From Mesorhizobium metallidurans STM 2683 (GTDB taxonomy: Bacteria; Pseudomonadota; Alphaproteobacteria; Rhizobiales; Rhizobiaceae): a stretch of 53,865 nt of DNA. Location of the stretch: NCBI RefSeq assembly GCF_000350085.1, contig NZ_CAUM01000005.1, positions 1 through 53,865 on the forward strand, written 5' to 3'. Every line of letters starts with the position of its first letter. Within the stretch, counting starts at the first letter, position 1. The position numbers were made by a program, and so were the translations under genes. Below are positions 34,798 to 45,200 of the stretch, piece after piece. Under the pieces are notes generated by a model. It saw only the letters and a program-made list of their open reading frames with translations. It was not told where the DNA came from and ran no database searches.

Positions 34798-36424
34798 CCC
34801 GAATATCTCACAGAGTTGAGGTGCATCGGGGCTCCGAATCATGGAAAATGCTTCTGCTACAAAGACTTACCCGAGGCAGAGGTGCTCCCCGATGCAAACA
34901 GAGTGTAGCGCGGAACGGTTTGATTTTGCAGCCGTTGAAAAGCGCGCCGTTGTGGCTGGTTTCGACGGCGGAACGATCACTTCGGATGCCGGCGCGCTTC
35001 TGCTGGGGCTGACGGACCGGGCGATCGGACTGGTCGGCCGCTTTGCCCGTTGCTTCGCGGACGCGCGCAATCCGGCGTTGATCGAGCATGAGGTGAAGAC
35101 ACTGGTTTCGCAGCGGGTCTTCGCGCTTGCGCTCGGCTATGAGGATATCAACGACCATGACGAGCTGCGCCACGATCCGGTGATGGCGGTGCTGGCCGGC
35201 AAACTCAAGGCGCGGCGTCACAAGAAATGCGCGGCCGTGGCCGGCAAGTCGACGCTCAACCGGCTGGAGCTGAGCCGGGGTGAGCCTTCGCGCTATCACA
35301 AGATCAGCCACGATCCGGCGGCGATCGAGGCACTGTTCGTCGAGTTGTTCGTGGGTGCACACGCTGCCGCGCCCGAGGAGATCGTGCTGGATCTGGATGC
35401 CACCGACGATCCCCTGCACGGCAACCAGGAGGGGCGCTTCTTCCACGGCTACTACGGCCACTACTGCTACCTGCCGCTCTACGTCTTGTGCGGCAATCAC
35501 TTGCTGTGCGCCAAGCTGCGGCCCGCCAACATCGACGCCGCCGCCGGCTCGGTTCAGGAGATCGAGCGCATCGTGCACCGGCTGCGCGGCCGCTGGCCCA
35601 AGGTCCGCATCGTGCTGCGCGCCGATTCCGGCTTCGCCCGCGAGGAGCTGATGGCCTGGTGCGAGAGCAATGCCGTCGACTACCTGTTCGGCCTGGCCCG
35701 CAATGTCCGGCTGGTCCGGCACATCGGGGCTGAGCTGGGGCAAGCCAGAGCCGAGAGTGCCTTCACCAACCGACCGGCCCGCCGCTTCAAGGACTTCCTG
35801 TGGACCACCCGCAAGAGCTGGAGCTGCCGGCGCCGGGTCGTGGCCAAGGCCGAGTGGACGCAGGGCGAGGCCAACCCGCGCTTTGTCGTCACCTCGCTCG
35901 ACGCCGAGGCCTGGCCGGCACGGAGCCTTTATGAAGACCTCTACTGCGCCCGCGGCGAGATGGAGAACCGCATCAAGGAATGCCAGCTCGACCTGTTCGC
36001 CGACCGCACCTCGGCCGCCACCATGCGCGCCAACCAGCTCAGGCTGTGGTTCGCCTCCATGGCCTATGTGCTGGTCTGCGCGCTGCGCCGTATCGGCTTG
36101 GCCAACACCCGCCTCGCCAGGGCGAGTTGCGCCACCATCCGCCTCAAGCTGTTCAAGATCGGCGCCCTGGTCAGCGTCTCGGTGCGCCGCATCAAGCTGG
36201 CCATGAACTCCGCCTGCCCCTTCCAGCGCGAATGGGCACTGACCTACGCCCGACTATCGGCAGCCGCCGCCTGAGCGCCCCCATCCACCCCGCCCGTCAA
36301 CTGCAAGGACATCGCCGAACCTCAACAACCGCTCCGCGCGGGCGACAGCCCTTGCCCGCAACTCATGCGCTCGCAAAAATGCCGCACACAGACCTACCCC
36401 GGAAGACAGTGTGAGATATCCGGG
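34798..36424 (+). mobile_element. IS1380-family insertion sequence, complete
   Basis: A 1627-bp element with terminal inverted repeats beginning CCCGAATATCTCACA at the left and CCCGGATATCTCACA (read inward) at the right, 14 of 15 matching. It is flanked by a 4-bp direct duplication CTAG (34794-34797 and 36425-36428), as expected for IS1380. It contains one transposase gene and about 150 bp of non-coding sequence after it. Near-perfect ends and an open transposase point to a recent and possibly active insertion. It sits exactly between the convergent genes rhaK and dadA. Confidence 0.9.
34841..36274 (+). CDS. IS1380-family DDE transposase
   Basis: A 477-residue transposase (DDE_Tnp_1 type). 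Motifs include VVAGFDGGTITSDAGALLLG near residue 40, ALGYEDINDHDELRHDP, LDLDATDDPLHGNQEG with the first catalytic Asp, IVLRADSGFAREELM with the second, and the acidic residue in GEMENRIKECQLDLFADRTS with the third. The start could instead be ATG 34892 (MQTECSAERF), which follows GAGGTG and gives a 460-residue protein. No frameshift or internal stop is seen, so the enzyme appears functional. The downstream 150 bp is typical of the family's right end. Confidence 0.92.
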   Translation: MENASATKTYPRQRCSPMQTECSAERFDFAAVEKRAVVAGFDGGTITSDAGALLLGLTDRAIGLVGRFARCFADARNPALIEHEVKTLVSQRVFALALGYEDINDHDELRHDPVMAVLAGKLKARRHKKCAAVAGKSTLNRLELSRGEPSRYHKISHDPAAIEALFVELFVGAHAAAPEEIVLDLDATDDPLHGNQEGRFFHGYYGHYCYLPLYVLCGNHLLCAKLRPANIDAAAGSVQEIERIVHRLRGRWPKVRIVLRADSGFAREELMAWCESNAVDYLFGLARNVRLVRHIGAELGQARAESAFTNRPARRFKDFLWTTRKSWSCRRRVVAKAEWTQGEANPRFVVTSLDAEAWPARSLYEDLYCARGEMENRIKECQLDLFADRTSAATMRANQLRLWFASMAYVLVCALRRIGLANTRLARASCATIRLKLFKIGALVSVSVRRIKLAMNSACPFQREWALTYARLSAAAA

Positions 36425-37675
36425 CTAGCCGGTATAGGTTAGTCCTTGCGGATCGATCTCCGGTTTGCGGCCGGCGACCAGATCGGCCAGGAACTTTCCC
36501 GAACCGCAGGCCATGGTCCAGCCGACATGGCCGTGGCCGGTGTCGAGATAGAGATTCTCATAGCGCGCCTGGCCGATGACCGGCACGGAGCTCGGCATCA
36601 TCGGCCTGAGGCCAGCCCAGAACACAGCCTTCTTCTCGTCGAAGGCGCCTGGGAAGAGATCCTTGCCGGTATTGATGATCGTGTTGAAATCGCCGGGCTT
36701 GAAAGTACGGTCGAAGCCGGTGAATTCCGCCGTTGAGGACATCCGCAAGCGGTTGCCCAGTCTGGAATAGCCGATCAGCCGATCCTCGTCGGCACCGCCC
36801 ATGGTCGGCCCCTTGCTTTCGTCCTCCAGCGGAATGGTCGCGGTATAGCCTTTCACCGGATAGACCGGCAGGTCGATGCCGTAGCGGCGGCCGAGCAGGC
36901 CGCTTTCCGGCCCCATTGAGATCACCACGGCGTCGCAGGCGACCGGGCCAGCGGAGGTGATGACCATGCGCACCCGGTCGCCGTCGATGTCGAGGCCTTC
37001 GACCGTCGTGCCGTAGAGAAATTTCACGCCGAGTTTTTCGGCGGCATGAGCAGCGAGATTCTGGGTGAACTGGCTGGAATCGCCGGTCTGGTCGATCGGC
37101 GAATAGACGCCGCCGGCAATCTTCTCCTTGACCCCGGCAAGGCCTGGTTCGAGCTCGACCAGCCGGTCGCGGCCGACGATCTCGATCGGCAGGCCGTGCT
37201 CGGCGAGATAACGGTAATTGTCGGTCCCGGTATCGAGGCTCTGCTGCGAGCGGAAGAAATAGAGAATGCCCTTCTTGCGCTCGTCATAATGGATACCGGT
37301 ATCCGCCGAGATGGCGTTGATGCAGTCGCGGGAATAGAGCGCCAGGCGAAGCTTGATCCGGCTGTTTGCGCGCAACCGCGCCTGCGTGCACTGCCTGAGG
37401 AAACGCAGGCTCCAGGCGAGAAAATAGGGATCGAAGCGCAACCGCACCTTGATGCCGAGATCGTGGTTGTAGAGCCCGCGCAGGAACGTCTTCAGCGCTG
37501 CGGGTGAGGCCCAGGCGGTGGCGTCGCCGGGTGAGACCAGACCGGCATTCGACTGGCTGGTGCCCCGAGCCGCCGCCTGGTGGCGCTCGATGACGGTGAC
37601 GTCGTGGCCGTCGCTGGCCAGGTAATAGGCGGCCGCCGTGCCGACCACGCCGGCCCCCAGCACCAGGATCTTCAT
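36425..37675 (-). CDS. dadA: D-amino acid dehydrogenase, FAD-dependent (DadA-like)
   Basis: A 416-residue DAO-family flavoenzyme from ATG 37675 (MKILVLGAGVVGTAAAYYLA); a TTG at 37687 is in frame but would overlap the GGGGGA ribosome site. The N-terminal GAGVVG is the FAD dinucleotide-binding motif. IERHQAAARGTSQSNAGLVSP, the substrate region and the C-terminal DTGHGHVGWTMACGSGKFLADL match the small subunit of D-amino acid dehydrogenase, which oxidises D-alanine and related D-amino acids to 2-oxo acids and passes electrons to the membrane. No alanine racemase gene is adjacent. Its TAG stop is formed by the CTAG at the IS end. Confidence 0.9.
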   Translation of the reverse strand: MKILVLGAGVVGTAAAYYLASDGHDVTVIERHQAAARGTSQSNAGLVSPGDATAWASPAALKTFLRGLYNHDLGIKVRLRFDPYFLAWSLRFLRQCTQARLRANSRIKLRLALYSRDCINAISADTGIHYDERKKGILYFFRSQQSLDTGTDNYRYLAEHGLPIEIVGRDRLVELEPGLAGVKEKIAGGVYSPIDQTGDSSQFTQNLAAHAAEKLGVKFLYGTTVEGLDIDGDRVRMVITSAGPVACDAVVISMGPESGLLGRRYGIDLPVYPVKGYTATIPLEDESKGPTMGGADEDRLIGYSRLGNRLRMSSTAEFTGFDRTFKPGDFNTIINTGKDLFPGAFDEKKAVFWAGLRPMMPSSVPVIGQARYENLYLDTGHGHVGWTMACGSGKFLADLVAGRKPEIDPQGLTYTG

Positions 37676-37782
37676 GCCATCCCCCAAGGCTCGACGCGTG
37701 CAGCACCTTCACGCGCCGCCGCGAGCCCTTCATAGCGCGTCCATGGCGAGCTTTTCGAGCCCGCAGCCGAAGAACCGGCGTA

Positions 37783-38778
37783 TCAGGCCCGTGCCGAATT
37801 CTTGCCGGTCAGGATGCGCTCCCAGGCGAGCGCATTGGCGACGATCAGGTCGAGATCGTCGCGCTGCGGGGTCCAGCCGAGTTCGCGGCGCGCCAGCTCC
37901 GAATTGGCGACCACCGCGGCAGCATCGCCCGGGCGGCGCTCGCCCATCCGCACATCGAAATCATGGCCAAAGACGCGGCGCACGCTGTCGATGACTTCAA
38001 GCACCGAATAACCGTGGCTGTAGCCGCAATTGGCGACGAGGCTGGTGCCGCCGGCGCGCAGCCGCTCGAGCGCCAGCCGATGCGCCGCCGCGAGGTCGCT
38101 GACATGGATATAGTCGCGCATGCAGGTGCCGTCCGGCGTCGGATAGTCGGTGCCGAACACCTGCATGAAGGGGCGCTTGCCGAGCGCCGTCTCGCAGGCG
38201 ACCTTGATCAGATGCGTGGCGCCCGGCGTCGACTGGCCGGTGCGGCCCTTGGGATCGGCGCCAGCAACGTTGAAATAACGCAGCGCCGTGTAGTGCAAGC
38301 CGTAGGCGATCGCAGCGTCGCGCAGCATCCATTCGCTCATCAGCTTGGACAGGCCGTAGGGCGATTCCGGCGCCAGCCGCGCATCCTCGCGCACCGGCTC
38401 CAGCCCGGCGCCGCCATAGACGGCGGCGGTCGAGGAAAAGATGAAATGGGGCACGCCCTCGCGCACCGCGGTTTCGATCAGCGTGCGGGTCTTGCAGGTG
38501 TTGTTCTCGTAATAGCCAAGCGGGTCGGCGACCGATTCGGGAACCACGATCGAGCCGGCGAAATGGATGATCGCGTCGACATGATTATCGCGGATGATGG
38601 AGCCGACCAATTCCTTGTCGGCGACATCGCCGACGACCAGCTTCGCCTCCGGCGCCACCGCCCATTCGAAGCCGGTCGAAAGCCGATCGAGAACGACAAC
38701 GCTGTCGCCGGCATCCAGCAATTCCCAGACCATGTGGCTGCCGATATAGCCGGCACCGCCTGTCACCAAAACCGTCAT
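37783..38778 (-). CDS. galE: UDP-glucose 4-epimerase
   Basis: A 331-residue extended short-chain dehydrogenase. Start ATG 38778 (MTVLVTGGAGYIGSH) follows GAGGAT by four bases. Landmarks: TGGAGYIGSH (NAD binding), HFAGSIVVPESV, the catalytic SSTAAVYG and YGLSKLMSE, and RYFNVAGADPKGRTG, which is diagnostic for GalE. It interconverts UDP-glucose and UDP-galactose for exopolysaccharide, LPS and galactose use. It is a single gene 107 bp upstream of dadA in the same direction. Confidence 0.94.
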   Translation of the reverse strand: MTVLVTGGAGYIGSHMVWELLDAGDSVVVLDRLSTGFEWAVAPEAKLVVGDVADKELVGSIIRDNHVDAIIHFAGSIVVPESVADPLGYYENNTCKTRTLIETAVREGVPHFIFSSTAAVYGGAGLEPVREDARLAPESPYGLSKLMSEWMLRDAAIAYGLHYTALRYFNVAGADPKGRTGQSTPGATHLIKVACETALGKRPFMQVFGTDYPTPDGTCMRDYIHVSDLAAAHRLALERLRAGGTSLVANCGYSHGYSVLEVIDSVRRVFGHDFDVRMGERRPGDAAAVVANSELARRELGWTPQRDDLDLIVANALAWERILTGKNSARA

Positions 38779-38916
38779 CCGTATCCTCACACCTTCTGAT
38801 TTATCGGAAACTGTCTCAACAAGCGCCTTACTGGAAAGCCTGCCGCATGGCCAATAGAGTCCTGAGTGTTAAATCGGTAACAGTCGCTCCGCCCGCGGCA
38901 TGATACCGAAACAAAA

Positions 38917-38930
38917 TTGATCCACATCAA
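38917..38930. promoter_or_regulatory. FNR/FixK box upstream of hemA
   Basis: TTGATCCACATCAA is a perfect TTGAT-N4-ATCAA anaerobox, 123 bp upstream of the hemA ATG. In Bradyrhizobium and Rhodobacter hemA responds to FixK or FnrL when oxygen falls, because haem is needed for high-affinity oxidases. The same control is likely here. GalE, on the other side, starts 138 bp away. Confidence 0.7.
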
Positions 38931-39053
38931 GGGAATAGGCCACGATCCGTGGTCGTTAGGAACAGGTCCGGGGCGTGGCATTTTGACCAAACAGGTCCGG
39001 TGGACGCAGAATGGGGCAATGATTATTATCCCGCGCAAAATTGGGAAACCGAC

Positions 39054-40331
39054 ATGAACTATCAGCGGTTCTTCGAGGAAGCGATCGACCAGCTCCATGC
39101 AGAGCGGCGCTATCGCGTCTTCGCCGATCTCGAGCGCATCGCGGGCAAGTTTCCGCGCGCCATCTGGCGCTCGAACGGCCGCGCCGAGGAAATCACCGTC
39201 TGGTGCTCCAACGACTATCTTGGCATGGGCCAGCATCCTGATGTCATCGCCGCGTTCCAGAAGGCGGCCGGCAAGATGGGCTCGGGGGCCGGCGGCACCC
39301 GCAACATTTCCGGTACCAGCAACCCGCTGGTTGCGCTGGAATTGGAGCTGGCCGACCTGCACGACAAGGAAGCCGCGCTGGTCTTCACCTCCGGCTTCGT
39401 CTCCAACGAGGCGTCGATCTCGACCATCGCAAAGCTCCTGCCCAACTGCCTGGTGCTTTCGGACGAGCTGAACCACGCCTCGATGATCGAGGGCGTGCGG
39501 CGCTCGGGCGCGGAAAAGAAGATCTTCCGCCACAACGATGTCGCACATCTGGAAAGCCTGCTGCAGGCCGCCGGCCGCGAGCGCGCCAAGCTGATCGTCT
39601 TCGAAAGCGTCTATTCGATGGATGGTGACATCGCGCCCATCAAACAGATCGTCGATCTGGCCGAACGCTACAATGCCATGACCTATATCGACGAGGTCCA
39701 TGCCGTCGGCATGTATGGACCGCGCGGCGGCGGCATCACCGAGCGCGAAGGTCTGGCCGACCGTATCGACATCATCGAGGGCACGCTGGCCAAGGCGTTC
39801 GGCACGCTCGGCGGCTATATCACCGGCACAAGTGCGGTGATCGATGCCGTGCGCTCCTATGCGCCGGGTTTCATCTTCACCACGGCGCTGCCGCCGGCCA
39901 TTGCCGCTGCCGCCACCACCTCGATCCGCCATCTCAAGCGCTCGCAGGCCGAGCGCGACGCGCAGTCACGCCAGGCGACGCGGACCAAGCAGGTTCTTGC
40001 CGCGGCCGGCCTGCCGGTGATGGAATCCGCCACACACATCGTGCCGGTGCTGGTCGGCGATCCCGAGCTCTGCAAGATGGCCAGCGACCGCCTGCTTGGT
40101 GTCCACGGCATCTACATCCAGCCGATCAACTACCCGACCGTGCCGCGTGGCACCGAGCGGCTGCGCATCACGCCGACGCCGTTCCACTCCGACGCGCTGA
40201 TCGCGGCGCTGCAGGACGCTCTCGTCGAGACCTGGGACGCGCTGGGCATTCCCTATGGTTCGGCTGGTCGGCCATCCGTGACCAAGAGCGACCGGATTAT
40301 TCCGCTGCTGGTGCCCAAATCGGGCGGATAA
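39054..40331 (+). CDS. hemA: 5-aminolevulinate synthase
   Basis: A 425-residue PLP-dependent alpha-oxoamine synthase that condenses glycine and succinyl-CoA to 5-aminolevulinate, the first step of haem synthesis in alphaproteobacteria (C4 route). Start ATG 39054 ([15 protein letters not shown]) is the usual N-terminus; an in-frame extension to 38949 is not conserved-looking. Motifs: [71 protein letters not shown] and the PLP lysine in [13 protein letters not shown] perfect FixK/FNR box lies upstream, and a hairpin follows the stop. Confidence 0.96.
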   Translation: MNYQRFFEEAIDQLHAERRYRVFADLERIAGKFPRAIWRSNGRAEEITVWCSNDYLGMGQHPDVIAAFQKAAGKMGSGAGGTRNISGTSNPLVALELELADLHDKEAALVFTSGFVSNEASISTIAKLLPNCLVLSDELNHASMIEGVRRSGAEKKIFRHNDVAHLESLLQAAGRERAKLIVFESVYSMDGDIAPIKQIVDLAERYNAMTYIDEVHAVGMYGPRGGGITEREGLADRIDIIEGTLAKAFGTLGGYITGTSAVIDAVRSYAPGFIFTTALPPAIAAAATTSIRHLKRSQAERDAQSRQATRTKQVLAAAGLPVMESATHIVPVLVGDPELCKMASDRLLGVHGIYIQPINYPTVPRGTERLRITPTPFHSDALIAALQDALVETWDALGIPYGSAGRPSVTKSDRIIPLLVPKSGG

Positions 40332-40336
40332 AGTCA

Positions 40337-40352
40337 GGCGGCTGAAGCCGCC
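40337..40352. terminator. hairpin between convergent hemA and aminotransferase genes
   Basis: GGCGGC-TGAA-GCCGCC lies in the 27-bp gap between two convergent stops. It has no T run on either strand, so it would be a weak or Rho-assisted terminator, or a stabilising 3-prime hairpin used from both sides. Confidence 0.4.
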
Positions 40353-40358
40353 GCCTGC

Positions 40359-41525
40359 TCAAACAGTCTTCATCCATTTCGCCAGCCGGTGCGCCGCTTC
40401 CTCGATCTGATCGAGGCGGCGGTGGAAGCACAGCCTGAGGAAGGCTTCGCCACCGGGGCCGAAGGCGGTGCCGGGCGCCAGGCCGACATTGGCCTTGTCG
40501 ACTATGTCGAAAGCGGCAGTGCGTGAATCCGTGATGCCGTCGACGGTGAAGAACAGATAGAATGCGCCCTGCGGCACGGTGAACCGGGCTTTGCCGGTGG
40601 CACCAAGGATGTCGCATACCAGATCGCGCGCTGCCCGCGCCCGCTCCACCTGTTCGGCAATGAAGGCGTCGCCTTCATCAAGCGCGGCGACGGCGCCGCG
40701 CTGCATGAACTGGGCAACGCCCGAGGTCGAATACTGGATCAGGTTCTCGAACACCTGCTGCAGCGCGGGATGCGTCTTGATCCAGCCGACGCGCCAGCCG
40801 GTCATCGCCCAGTTCTTGGAGAAGCTGTTGACGAACAGGATGCGGTCCTCCCCCGTCGCGATGTCGAGGAAGGACGGGGCACGACCATGACCATAGTGGA
40901 ACAGGGAATAGATCTCGTCGGCGATGATCCAAAGGTTGCTGGCGCGGGCGAGATCGAGGATCGCCCGCAAGGTCTCATGATCGGCGGTCCAGCCGGTCGG
41001 GTTCGACGGCGTGTTGATGAACAGAGCCTTGGTGCGCGGCGTGATGGCGGCGGCAATTTTCTCGACGTCGCAAGACCAGCCATTGCCGGAATGATCGAGC
41101 GAAACCGGCACCGGAACGGCTCCCGATATCGCCGCGGCAGCGTCGAAATTCGGCCAGGCCGGCGACAGATAGACAATTTCGTCGCCGGCGCCGGCGAGCG
41201 CGTCGAGCGCCAGCTGGATGGCATGCATGCCGGACCCGGTGACGATGAATTCCTCTTCGGGGAAGGTCTTGCCGAAATGCCTGGCATAGTAGCGGGCAAG
41301 CGCCCGCCTGAGATCAGGGATGCCCTTTTGCCAGGTGTAGAATGTCTCGCCGCCGGCCAGCGCCTTTGACGCGGCATCGGTAATGAATGCGGGCGTCGGC
41401 AGATCGCCCTCGCCGGCCCAGAGCGGGATCATCCCCTCGCGCAGGCGGCCGTAGTTGACGACGGCGACAATGCCGCTTTCGGGCGCCGCGCGGGCTTCGG
41501 CGCGCAGGGTCTCGATCAAGGTCAT
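40359..41525 (-). CDS. class I/II pyridoxal-phosphate aminotransferase
   Basis: A 388-residue fold-type I aminotransferase of the aspartate-aminotransferase superfamily. Motifs: FYTWQKGIPDLRRALA, VTGSGMHAIQLALDAL, INTPSNPTGW with the cofactor-binding Asn, IIADEIYSLFHYG with Asp and Tyr, and NSFSKNWAMTGWRVGW with the PLP lysine and phosphate-binding Arg. The C-terminal RLCFHRR holds the carboxylate-binding Arg. The exact substrate pair is not evident; many rhizobial homologues are annotated only as aminotransferase. It is alone, convergent to hemA. Confidence 0.9.
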   Translation of the reverse strand: MTLIETLRAEARAAPESGIVAVVNYGRLREGMIPLWAGEGDLPTPAFITDAASKALAGGETFYTWQKGIPDLRRALARYYARHFGKTFPEEEFIVTGSGMHAIQLALDALAGAGDEIVYLSPAWPNFDAAAAISGAVPVPVSLDHSGNGWSCDVEKIAAAITPRTKALFINTPSNPTGWTADHETLRAILDLARASNLWIIADEIYSLFHYGHGRAPSFLDIATGEDRILFVNSFSKNWAMTGWRVGWIKTHPALQQVFENLIQYSTSGVAQFMQRGAVAALDEGDAFIAEQVERARAARDLVCDILGATGKARFTVPQGAFYLFFTVDGITDSRTAAFDIVDKANVGLAPGTAFGPGGEAFLRLCFHRRLDQIEEAAHRLAKWMKTV

Positions 41526-41584
41526 GGATGTATCCGGTTCGTTCTCTCGACTGCTAGCGTGTTTTGCGGCGGCCGAAAACAGAA

Positions 41585-41611
41585 AACCCCGGCCGCGGGC
41601 GGCCAGGGTTT
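41585..41611 (-). terminator. intrinsic terminator after mscL
   Basis: AAACCCCGGCCG and CGGCCAGGGTTT form a strong imperfect stem around GGG about 23 bp after the mscL stop. On the minus strand the stem is followed by TTTTCTGTTTT, a good U tract, so it should end the mscL transcript; on the plus strand only four T follow. Confidence 0.6.
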
Positions 41612-41633
41612 TGGTCCAGAAATCTGCCCGGCG

Positions 41634-42053
41634 CTACTTCCTGGCGAGAAGATCGCGAATTTCAGTGAGCAGGGCGACATCGGCCGGCGGCGCGGCCGGG
41701 GTGGCTGGCTTTTCCTTTTCCAGCCGCCTGCGCAGATTGTTTACCGCCTTGACCATCAGGAAGATGATGAAAGCGAGGATGACGAAGTTCAGCGCCACTG
41801 TGATGAAGCTGCCATAAGCGAAGACGGCGCCCTGCTTCTTGGCATCAGCCAGCGATGTCGCGTTGACGGCAGAGGAGAGACCGAAGAAATAGTTGTTGAA
41901 GTCAAGTCCGCCGAAAATTGCGCCCACTATCGGCATGATGATGTCGTTGACCAGCGAATCGACAATCTTGCCGAAGGCAGCGCCGATGATGACGCCGACG
42001 GCCAAGTCCATCACATTGCCCCGGGAAATGAATTCCTGGAATTCTTTCAGCAT
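41634..42053 (-). CDS. mscL: large-conductance mechanosensitive channel
   Basis: A 139-residue MscL. Start ATG 42053 ([31 protein letters not shown]) follows AGGAGG five bases upstream; upstream in-frame codons are not conserved. The N-terminal amphipathic helix, first transmembrane helix with the pore glycine/alanine pattern, periplasmic loop ([14 protein letters not shown]) and second helix ([21 protein letters not shown]) are all present, followed by the charged cytoplasmic bundle. It opens on membrane stretch to release solutes during osmotic downshock. Confidence 0.96.
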   Translation of the reverse strand: MLKEFQEFISRGNVMDLAVGVIIGAAFGKIVDSLVNDIIMPIVGAIFGGLDFNNYFFGLSSAVNATSLADAKKQGAVFAYGSFITVALNFVILAFIIFLMVKAVNNLRRRLEKEKPATPAAPPADVALLTEIRDLLARK

Positions 42054-42286
42054 TCGACCCTCCTGTCCTGACCGGCCGTGCCGCCGCCGCTCAGTCCGAC
42101 GCCCGACCCGCAGGCAGCATAACAAAAACCTGCGGTTGCAACATGGGCAAAAGACCGGTTTCCACCGGCCAGGTTGTGCCCAAAACCGCTGTTATCATGC
42201 ACCGAAAGCGGTGATGGACTTGCCTCTCAAGCTGTGATTGCCTCTGAGAGGCCGGAGGAAAACCGGCAAGGGAGGATTTCTGGGCC

Positions 42287-45200
42287 GTGCAGGGCTGGTT
42301 CATCGTCATCATCGCGATCGCCTATGTGACGTTGCTCTTCGCCATCGCCAGCCTCGGCGACCGGCGCTCGACGATGTCCAGGCCCGACCGGGCCCGACCC
42401 TTGATCTATGCGCTCAGCCTGGCGATCTACTGCACCTCGTGGACGTTCTTCGGCTCGGTCGGCCTTTCCTCCGAACGCGGCCTAGAATTCCTCGGCATCT
42501 ATATCGGTCCGGTACTGGTCTTCGTGTTCGGCTTTCCGCTGCTGCAACGCATCGTCAGGCTGGCCAAAACTGAGAAAATCACCTCGATCGCCGATTTCCT
42601 CGGCGCCCGCTACGGCAAGAGCTTTGCGGTCGCGGCGATCGCCACGCTGATCGCGACGATTGGCGCAGTGCCCTACATCGCGCTGCAATTGAAGGCGATT
42701 TCCGGCTCGGTCAGCCTGATGGTCGAGCACTATACCGGCTCGCCGCCCTCGTTTGACCCCTTCGTCAGCGACATCTCGCTGGTCGTCGCCATGCTGCTGG
42801 CGCTGTTTGCGGTGCTGTTCGGCACACGCCACGCCGACGCCACCGAGCACCAGGACGGGCTGGTGCTGGCGGTCGCGGTCGAAACCGTGGTCAAGCTTGC
42901 CGCCTTCCTGGCGATCGGCCTGATGGTGACCTTCCTGATCTTCGGCAGCCCGGGCGACATGATCGACAAGCTCGCGCAGAATGAGCAAGTGCGCCAAGCG
43001 ATGAGCTACAACACTTCGCTCACCACCTGGCTGGTGCTGACCGGCCTTAGCGGCTTCGCCATCATCATGCTGCCGCGCCAGTTCTACGTTACCATCGTCG
43101 AGAATCGCAGCGAAGCCGAACTGCGCACCGCGACATGGGTGTTTCCGCTCTATCTGGTGGCGATCAACCTGTTCGTGCTGCCGATCGCGCTGGCCGGCCT
43201 GTCGCTCGTCGGCAGCAGGACCAGCAGCGATCTCTACGTCTTGTCGCTGCCGCTGCTCAACGGCCATGATGTGCTGGCCATGGCAGCCTTCATCGGCGGC
43301 CTGTCGGCGGCGACCGCGATGGTGATCGTCGAAAGCGTCGCGCTGTCGATCATGATCTCCAACGACCTCGTCATCCCGCTGTTCGTGCGCCGCCTGCTCA
43401 AGACCACGACCTCCCAGAACGAGGACTGGTCGACGCTCATCCTCAATGTGCGGCGCGGCGCTATCTTCATCATGCTGTTCATCGCCTTCCTCTATTACCG
43501 CGAGAGCACCAACAGCGCGCGGCTGTCCTCCATCGGCCTGATGTCGTTTGCAGCCATTGCCCAGTTCGCGCCGGCGCTGATCGGCGGGCTGGTCTGGCGC
43601 GGCGCCAATGGCAGGGGCGCCGCACTCGGCATGGTCGCCGGCATCCTCGTCTGGAGCTATACGCTGCTGCTGCCGTCGCTCGCCGCACCCGATACCGGCA
43701 TCGTTGTCCATGGCCTGCTCGGTTTCGAAGCGTTGCGGCCGCAGGCGCTGTTCGGCACCGTCGCCGAGCCGCTGAACCACGGCGTCTTGTGGAGCTTGTC
43801 GATCAATACGCTGTTTTTCGTGCTCGGCTCGCTGTCGCGCGCGTCGGTGCCGCTGGAACGCATCCAGGCGGCGATCTTCGTGCCGCGCGACGCCGGTCCG
43901 ATGCCCAGCCTGCGCCGCTTCCGCACCACCGTCACCGTCAACGATCTCAAGGACACCATCGCGCGCTACCTCGGTGTCGAACGCACCGAACGCTCCTTCC
44001 AGTCGTTCGAAAACAGCAGTGGGACCTCGCTGCACGGCAACGAGCAGGCGAGCATGGACATCATCCGCTTCTCCGAGCAGCTTTTGGCGAGCGCGGTCGG
44101 CTCGTCTTCGGCGCGGTTGATCCTGTCGCTGCTTTTGCGCCGCAACGACCGCGAATCCAAGGATGCTTTCCGCCTGCTCGACGACGCCACCGAAGCGCTG
44201 CAGCACAATCGCGACCTGTTGCAGATCGCGCTCGACCAGATGGAACAGGGCATCACAGTCTTCGACCGGGATTTCCGGTTGATCTGCTGGAACCGCCAGT
44301 ACCGGGCGCTGTTCGACCTGCCAGACGAGATGGGCCAGGTCGGTGTCTCGCTCGATCGCATATTGCACCACCTCGCCCAGCGCGGCGACATCCCGGCGGA
44401 CCAGCGGGTGGCGATGCTCAACCGCCTGACCAGTTTCGTCAGCCCGTGGCAGATGGAGCTGAAGACCAGCGGCCGCATCCTCGAATTGCGCTCCAACCCG
44501 ATGCCGGATGGCGGCATCGTCGCCACCTATGCCGACATTTCCGGACGCGTCGAGCAGGATCTGGCGCTCAAGCGCGCCAATGAATCGCTGGAACAGCGCG
44601 TCAAGGACCGTACCGTCGAACTGACCCGCGTCAACGAGGAGCTGGCGCAGGCGCAGATGCTGGCCGAGGAGGCCAATCTCGGCAAGACGCGCTTTCTTGC
44701 CGCCGCCGGCCACGACCTCCTGCAGCCGCTGAACGCCGCCCGCCTCTACTGCTCGTCGCTGATCGAAAAGGCCGGCAAGGGACCTGCCGGCAAGGCCGCG
44801 ATCAATATCGAATCCTCGCTGGAATCGGTCGAGACCATTCTCGGCGCCGTGCTCGACATTTCACGCCTCGACGCCGGCGCGATGAAGCCGGAGGATACCG
44901 CCTTCAGCCTGGATGGACTGCTCGGGCAGATCGGCAACGACTTCCGGCCGCTGGCCGCAGAGAAAAAGCTCGGCCTGACGATCATGCCGTCATCGCTCAG
45001 CGTGATGACGGACCGCAATCTGTTGCGTCGCCTGATCCAGAATCTGGTGTCCAACGCCATCAAATATACCCGCCATGGCCGCATCCTGGTCGGGGTCAGG
45101 CGACGCGGCGAACTGGCCGAGATCCAGGTGATCGACACCGGCATCGGCATCGCCGGCGACAAATTGAACACGGTCTTCAATGAATTCACCCGGCTCGACG

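Noticed and set aside
42482..44713. A 743-codon open frame antisense to the hybrid kinase
   Set aside because: It is rich in Gln, Arg, Asp and His in the pattern produced by reading a GC-rich gene backwards, has no domain-like motif, and the sense frame has clear domains over its whole length.
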